Shown here piece by piece: positions 60,706-64,000 of a DNA stretch of 64,000 nt. Source of the DNA: VRUG01 sp965372745 (GTDB lineage Bacteria; Planctomycetota; Phycisphaerae; Sedimentisphaerales; Anaerobacaceae). Every line of letters starts with the position of its first letter. Within the stretch, counting starts at the first letter, position 1. The DNA lies in NCBI GenBank assembly GCA_965372745.1, contig CBDVDM010000001.1:1-64000 (forward strand), given 5' to 3'. The translations under genes and the position numbers were made by a program. Below the pieces are notes generated by a model. The model saw only the letters and a list, made by a program, of their open reading frames with translations. It was not told where the DNA came from and did no database searches.

Positions 60706-62442
60706 ATGACTCAGGCAATTGCTAAAAAAATGCAGTTAGGTCAGTTGTTACAGGCCAGAGATATTGTTACGGACGACCAGATAAAAGAAGTCCTCGACAG
60801 GCAAAAACAGTCCGGACACAGAAAATTACTTGGTGAGCTGCTCGTTGAAGCAGGATACTGCAGTGAAAATCAAATTGCTTCTGCAATTGCTGAAGGTTAT
60901 GGCGTACCTTACGCGGAAATAAGTCCGAAGATCTGTGATGTAAAAATAATTGAACTCATACCAAGGGATTTCCTCGAAGAACACTCTGTCTTACCTTTGT
61001 TTAAGGTCTATAACGTTCTTACTGTTGCCGTTTCTGAACCTTCAAACGTGTTCTTAATGGATGAGCTTGAAAGGATAAGTGGATGTAAGATACAGATTGT
61101 TTGTGCCACAGTGAAAGATATTAAAGCTACTCTACAGGTACACCTGCCTGCTGAAAATGTTTTCGTCATCGATGATATTATCAATGAAAAGGGACTTGAA
61201 GATTTCTCTCTCGTTGATGATATGATTGAGGATATTACTAACCTTGAAGAAATCGCAGGCCAATCTCCTGTTGTTAAGCTTGTAAATTATATCCTGTATA
61301 ACGCCGTTCATGAAAATGCGAGCGATATCCATATTGAACCGGATGATAAAAAGCTGAGAGTCAGATACAGGGTTGATGGAAAATTATTTGAAAGACTAAG
61401 TCCACCGCATCAAATGCATTCAGCTGTCACTTCTCGTATCAAAATTATGGCTGGACTCGACATCGCGCAAAGAAGATTGCCCCAGGACGGCGGTATTAAC
61501 ATCCTCGTTGAGGGAAGAGCGGTTGATTTAAGAATTTCCATAATGCCGGGAACATACGGTGAAAAGGTCGTTGTTAGAGTTGTTAATCCTGAGAGGGTAC
61601 TCTTTAATCTTGAATCTCTTGGTTTCAGCCGAAAGACTCTCGAGTTGTATGAACAGGTAATGAAAACTCCACATGGTATGATTCTGGTTACCGGGCCAAC
61701 CGGCTCTGGTAAAAGTGCGACTCTTTATGCCACTCTTATGGAATTAAATAATGACGAAGTCAATATCTGCACTGTCGAAGATCCTGTCGAATGTAAAATC
61801 TCTGGTATCAATCAGTTCCAGACTAACGAAGGTGCAGGCTTCGGTTTTCCTACGGCGTTGAGAAGTTTATTAAGGCAGGACCCCGATATTGTAATGGTCG
61901 GTGAGATTCGTGATGAAGACACCGCCTATATTGCTGTGCAGGCTGCTTTAACCGGACACCTCGTTCTCTCAACCCTGCATACCAACGATGCGCCGGGCTC
62001 GGTAACAAGACTGCTGGACCTCGGTGTCGCTCCATATCTGGTTAGTGCTTCTCTAAGTGCTGTTCTGGCACAGAGACTGGTTAGGAAAATTTGTGTCAAT
62101 TGTAAAGCCGAGTACCAACCGCCTCTCGCAATAGAAAAAACTCTTGAACGTTTAATCGGAGAAGTTCCAAAACTTTACCATGGTGAAGGTTGCAAGAAAT
62201 GCAGAAATACCGGTTTTGCGGGAAGAATCGCAATACATGAACTGTTTATACCGGATGAAGATACGATGGAATTGATTTATCAGCATGCAAGTTTGAGAAA
62301 CCTGAGAAACAAGGCTATACAAAACGGGATGGCACCTCTTTATTTGGATGGTCTGGAAAAAGTCAAAGCTGGAATTGTAACCATCGAGGAAGTCCTGAGA
62401 ACTGTGCCCGCTACCGATAATAAAAACAATGGGCAACCTTAA
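60706..62442 (+). CDS. pilB: Type IV filament assembly ATPase (PilB/GspE)
   Basis: 578 residues. N-terminal MshEN/GspE-N region (QLLQARDIVTDDQIKEVLDR and LGELLVEAGYCSENQIASAI), which can bind c-di-GMP in some homologues. Walker A is TGPTGSGKSATLYATL with Lys336, Asp box EDPVECK, Walker B DPDIVMVGEIRDEDT, His box LTGHLVLSTLHTNDAPG. The tetracysteine zinc site is CVNCKAEY and CKKCRNTGF. Hexameric cytoplasmic motor that extends the filament. No retraction ATPase PilT is in the window. Confidence 0.95.
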   Translation: MTQAIAKKMQLGQLLQARDIVTDDQIKEVLDRQKQSGHRKLLGELLVEAGYCSENQIASAIAEGYGVPYAEISPKICDVKIIELIPRDFLEEHSVLPLFKVYNVLTVAVSEPSNVFLMDELERISGCKIQIVCATVKDIKATLQVHLPAENVFVIDDIINEKGLEDFSLVDDMIEDITNLEEIAGQSPVVKLVNYILYNAVHENASDIHIEPDDKKLRVRYRVDGKLFERLSPPHQMHSAVTSRIKIMAGLDIAQRRLPQDGGINILVEGRAVDLRISIMPGTYGEKVVVRVVNPERVLFNLESLGFSRKTLELYEQVMKTPHGMILVTGPTGSGKSATLYATLMELNNDEVNICTVEDPVECKISGINQFQTNEGAGFGFPTALRSLLRQDPDIVMVGEIRDEDTAYIAVQAALTGHLVLSTLHTNDAPGSVTRLLDLGVAPYLVSASLSAVLAQRLVRKICVNCKAEYQPPLAIEKTLERLIGEVPKLYHGEGCKKCRNTGFAGRIAIHELFIPDEDTMELIYQHASLRNLRNKAIQNGMAPLYLDGLEKVKAGIVTIEEVLRTVPATDNKNNGQP

Positions 62443-62461
62443 TTAAATACCGGGAATATAC

Positions 62462-63763
62462 ATGGAGTCCTCAACTAAAAATAAAAACGAGCTGGATTTC
62501 CTTTTTGAACAACAGGACGCTTATACTTCACAACAGCTTGATGATAGTAATACCCAGCTTAAGGATTCTGAGCACAAACCAAAGGCTGACAAAACAAGCA
62601 CGCAAAAACAGAAACAGCAGAAAAAGTCAAAAACCACTCCCGTTAAACGTTCTTATCTTTCCAGGGCAAAAGCAAAACAAACTGACGTAATCCTGTTTAC
62701 TAATCAGCTTTCGGTTATGCTTGAAAGTGGGGTAATTCTAAGTGAAGCACTCGATGTTGTCGCTAACCAGACACCTCACGGTGTCTTTAAGACTATTATC
62801 ACAGATGTCGCTGATGTTGTTAGAACCGGCGACAGCCTTTCGAGAGCCCTGTCGAACTATCCGAGAGTATTTAACGTAATGTTCATTAGTATGGTAAAAG
62901 CCTCAGAAGCCTCCGGTAAAATGGCCGAAATGCTTAATGTACTTAGCGGCTATCTGGATTTTGAGCACGAAACAAGAAAGCGTATAAAAGGTGCTCTTGT
63001 CTATCCGTTTATTATGGCACTGATGGCTGTTGTTGCTGTAAGTACACTTATTATATTTGTTGTTCCAAGACTCGTAAAAGTCTATGAAACGAGAGGAGCC
63101 GAATTACCAAAGCTAACTCAAATGCTGATTGACTTTAGCAGAATGTTCACTGACCCGCAGCTTGTCTCTGTTACCATGACCGTATTATTGTCTGTTTTAA
63201 TGCTATTATATTATTGGATAAATTCAAAACCAGGAAAAAGGGTAATAGACTATATCAAAATCAGATTGCCTGTATTTGGTACGATGGTTGTTGACAGAAC
63301 TATAACACGCAGTATGCGTATCATGGCAACGATGGTAAACACCGGTGTCGGCATCCTTGATGCCATTGGTGTGATAAAGAATTCTTCTGCCAACTGTTAT
63401 TTCCAGCAGCTTTGGACGAGGACAGACAAAAGAATTCGTGACGGTTATCAGCTCTCGGAATCGATACAAATCGCCCAGTCTGGCATGAGGTCTTTGTTTA
63501 ACAGAAAAGACCGGATGTTGGCAGATAAACTGATTGACTCAGGGGTCATCCAGATGATCAAAGCCGGCGAAAAAGGCGGCAGGCTTGGCGAAGTCTGTTT
63601 TAAAATTTCCTACTTTTATGAAAAGAGATTCGAAGCGTCAATCAGGGTTGTTACATCTCTTATAGAACCTTTGATGATAATTGTTTTAGGTGGAATCATT
63701 GGAACTATCTCCATAGCCTTGCTGCTGCCTGTATTTAGAATCTCAAGTGTTATTGCCGGATAA
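62462..63763 (+). CDS. pilC: Inner-membrane platform protein (PilC/GspF)
   Basis: 433 residues. An unusually long polar, Gln/Lys-rich N-terminal tail (about 1-70) precedes two GspF domains: FTNQLSVMLESGVILSEALD, with GDSLSRALSNYPRVFNVMFI, and a second at about residues 275-400, with a GEKGGRLGEVC block near the end. Three hydrophobic helices (KGALVYPFIMALMAVVAVST, VTMTVLLSVLMLLYYW, LIEPLMIIVLGGIIGTISIA). PilC couples the PilB motor to pilin polymerisation. Last gene of the locus seen here. Confidence 0.93.
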   Translation: MESSTKNKNELDFLFEQQDAYTSQQLDDSNTQLKDSEHKPKADKTSTQKQKQQKKSKTTPVKRSYLSRAKAKQTDVILFTNQLSVMLESGVILSEALDVVANQTPHGVFKTIITDVADVVRTGDSLSRALSNYPRVFNVMFISMVKASEASGKMAEMLNVLSGYLDFEHETRKRIKGALVYPFIMALMAVVAVSTLIIFVVPRLVKVYETRGAELPKLTQMLIDFSRMFTDPQLVSVTMTVLLSVLMLLYYWINSKPGKRVIDYIKIRLPVFGTMVVDRTITRSMRIMATMVNTGVGILDAIGVIKNSSANCYFQQLWTRTDKRIRDGYQLSESIQIAQSGMRSLFNRKDRMLADKLIDSGVIQMIKAGEKGGRLGEVCFKISYFYEKRFEASIRVVTSLIEPLMIIVLGGIIGTISIALLLPVFRISSVIAG

Positions 63764-64000
63764 GAAACAGTTGCATAAGAAACAGTCATAGCTCTTTCAA
63801 TTATGCACCTGCTCTGTTGTCAGCAGCGTTTTTGACACCATTTGACCTTAACTCACTATTCTTACAATAGTTATAATCCCAAAAACACTCCTTTATGACT
63901 GTTTGCATACAAGATTTCAACTTAACTATAATATTTTCAAGTGGTTATAGAAAATACTTGAAAACCTGGGAAATTATGATTATACTAACAAATTCGGTTT
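63764..64000. other. Downstream region at window edge
   Basis: 237 A+T-rich bases with a direct repeat AAGAAACAGT (63763 and 63777). I see no gene or clear terminator; a promoter for a gene beyond the window is possible. Confidence 0.3.

Overview
This window is chromosomal DNA from a Gram-negative-type bacterium. It has outer-membrane secretin, lipoprotein and peptidoglycan-precursor genes. The gene set most resembles Planctomycetota, probably the Phycisphaerae branch. That assignment is an inference from three things: a short murB-ddl-ftsQ cluster with no ftsA/ftsZ behind it, a mosaic gene order with many small operons, and type IV filament genes with planctomycete-like prepilins. No rRNA or marker-gene search was possible. 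TTG and GTG starts are frequent, and many upstream regions carry short dispersed repeats.

Layout. 1-2750: the end of murB, then ddl and ftsQ. 2746-5320 (minus): two YkgJ-type cysteine-cluster proteins and ilvD. 5321-7507: repeat-rich, gene-poor DNA with one orphan PD-(D/E)XK nuclease-like gene. 7508-14492: lipoprotein, HIT hydrolase, dGTPase-like HD protein, pgpA, an 828-residue kinase-like/multi-membrane protein, and two unknown proteins. 14609-22724: purA, uppS, cdsA, phoH, a PgpH-like HD protein, ybeY, a CorC-type CBS protein and recO. 22851-24566: an accessory UvrD-like helicase. 25040-30883 (minus): hisC-hisB-ispF-cysS-ruvC-ruvA-ruvB, probably one operon. 31114-34998 (minus): purL, purQ and a tRNA with a CAT anticodon. 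35000-37800 (minus): an accessory island with a ThsB-like TIR protein, a small membrane protein, a TIR/deoxyribosyltransferase-like protein and two copies of a small Lys/Arg-rich protein, next to a broken fibronectin III gene. 37808-47288: tyrA, accA, a secretin-like lipoprotein, rpiB, a TsaC-LMWPTP fusion, PilZ, small proteins, a YfcE-like phosphoesterase, argH, thiL and tsaE. 47652-63763: a type IV filament (type IV pilus/type II secretion-like) locus. It has a major pilin, minor pilins, pilM/N/O/P-like genes, a secretin, a histidine kinase, a response regulator, a GAF/HD-GYP protein, a STAS protein, pilB and pilC.

Three observations stand out. (1) A roughly 100-bp element occurs three times (15882, 43114, 53662), each time just in front of a gene. 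It has conserved ends and a central hairpin whose stem sequence changes but still pairs, always around a T-N-T-T loop; it could be an undescribed RNA motif or a small mobile element. (2) The TIR island looks like a Thoeris-related defence cassette without ThsA, with twin small basic proteins inside 112-bp direct repeats. (3) A minor prepilin gene carries overlapping inverted repeats inside its cleavage signal, which duplicate the prepilin motif in frame. The filament locus also embeds a full two-component/HD-GYP/STAS signalling set between its secretin and motor genes.
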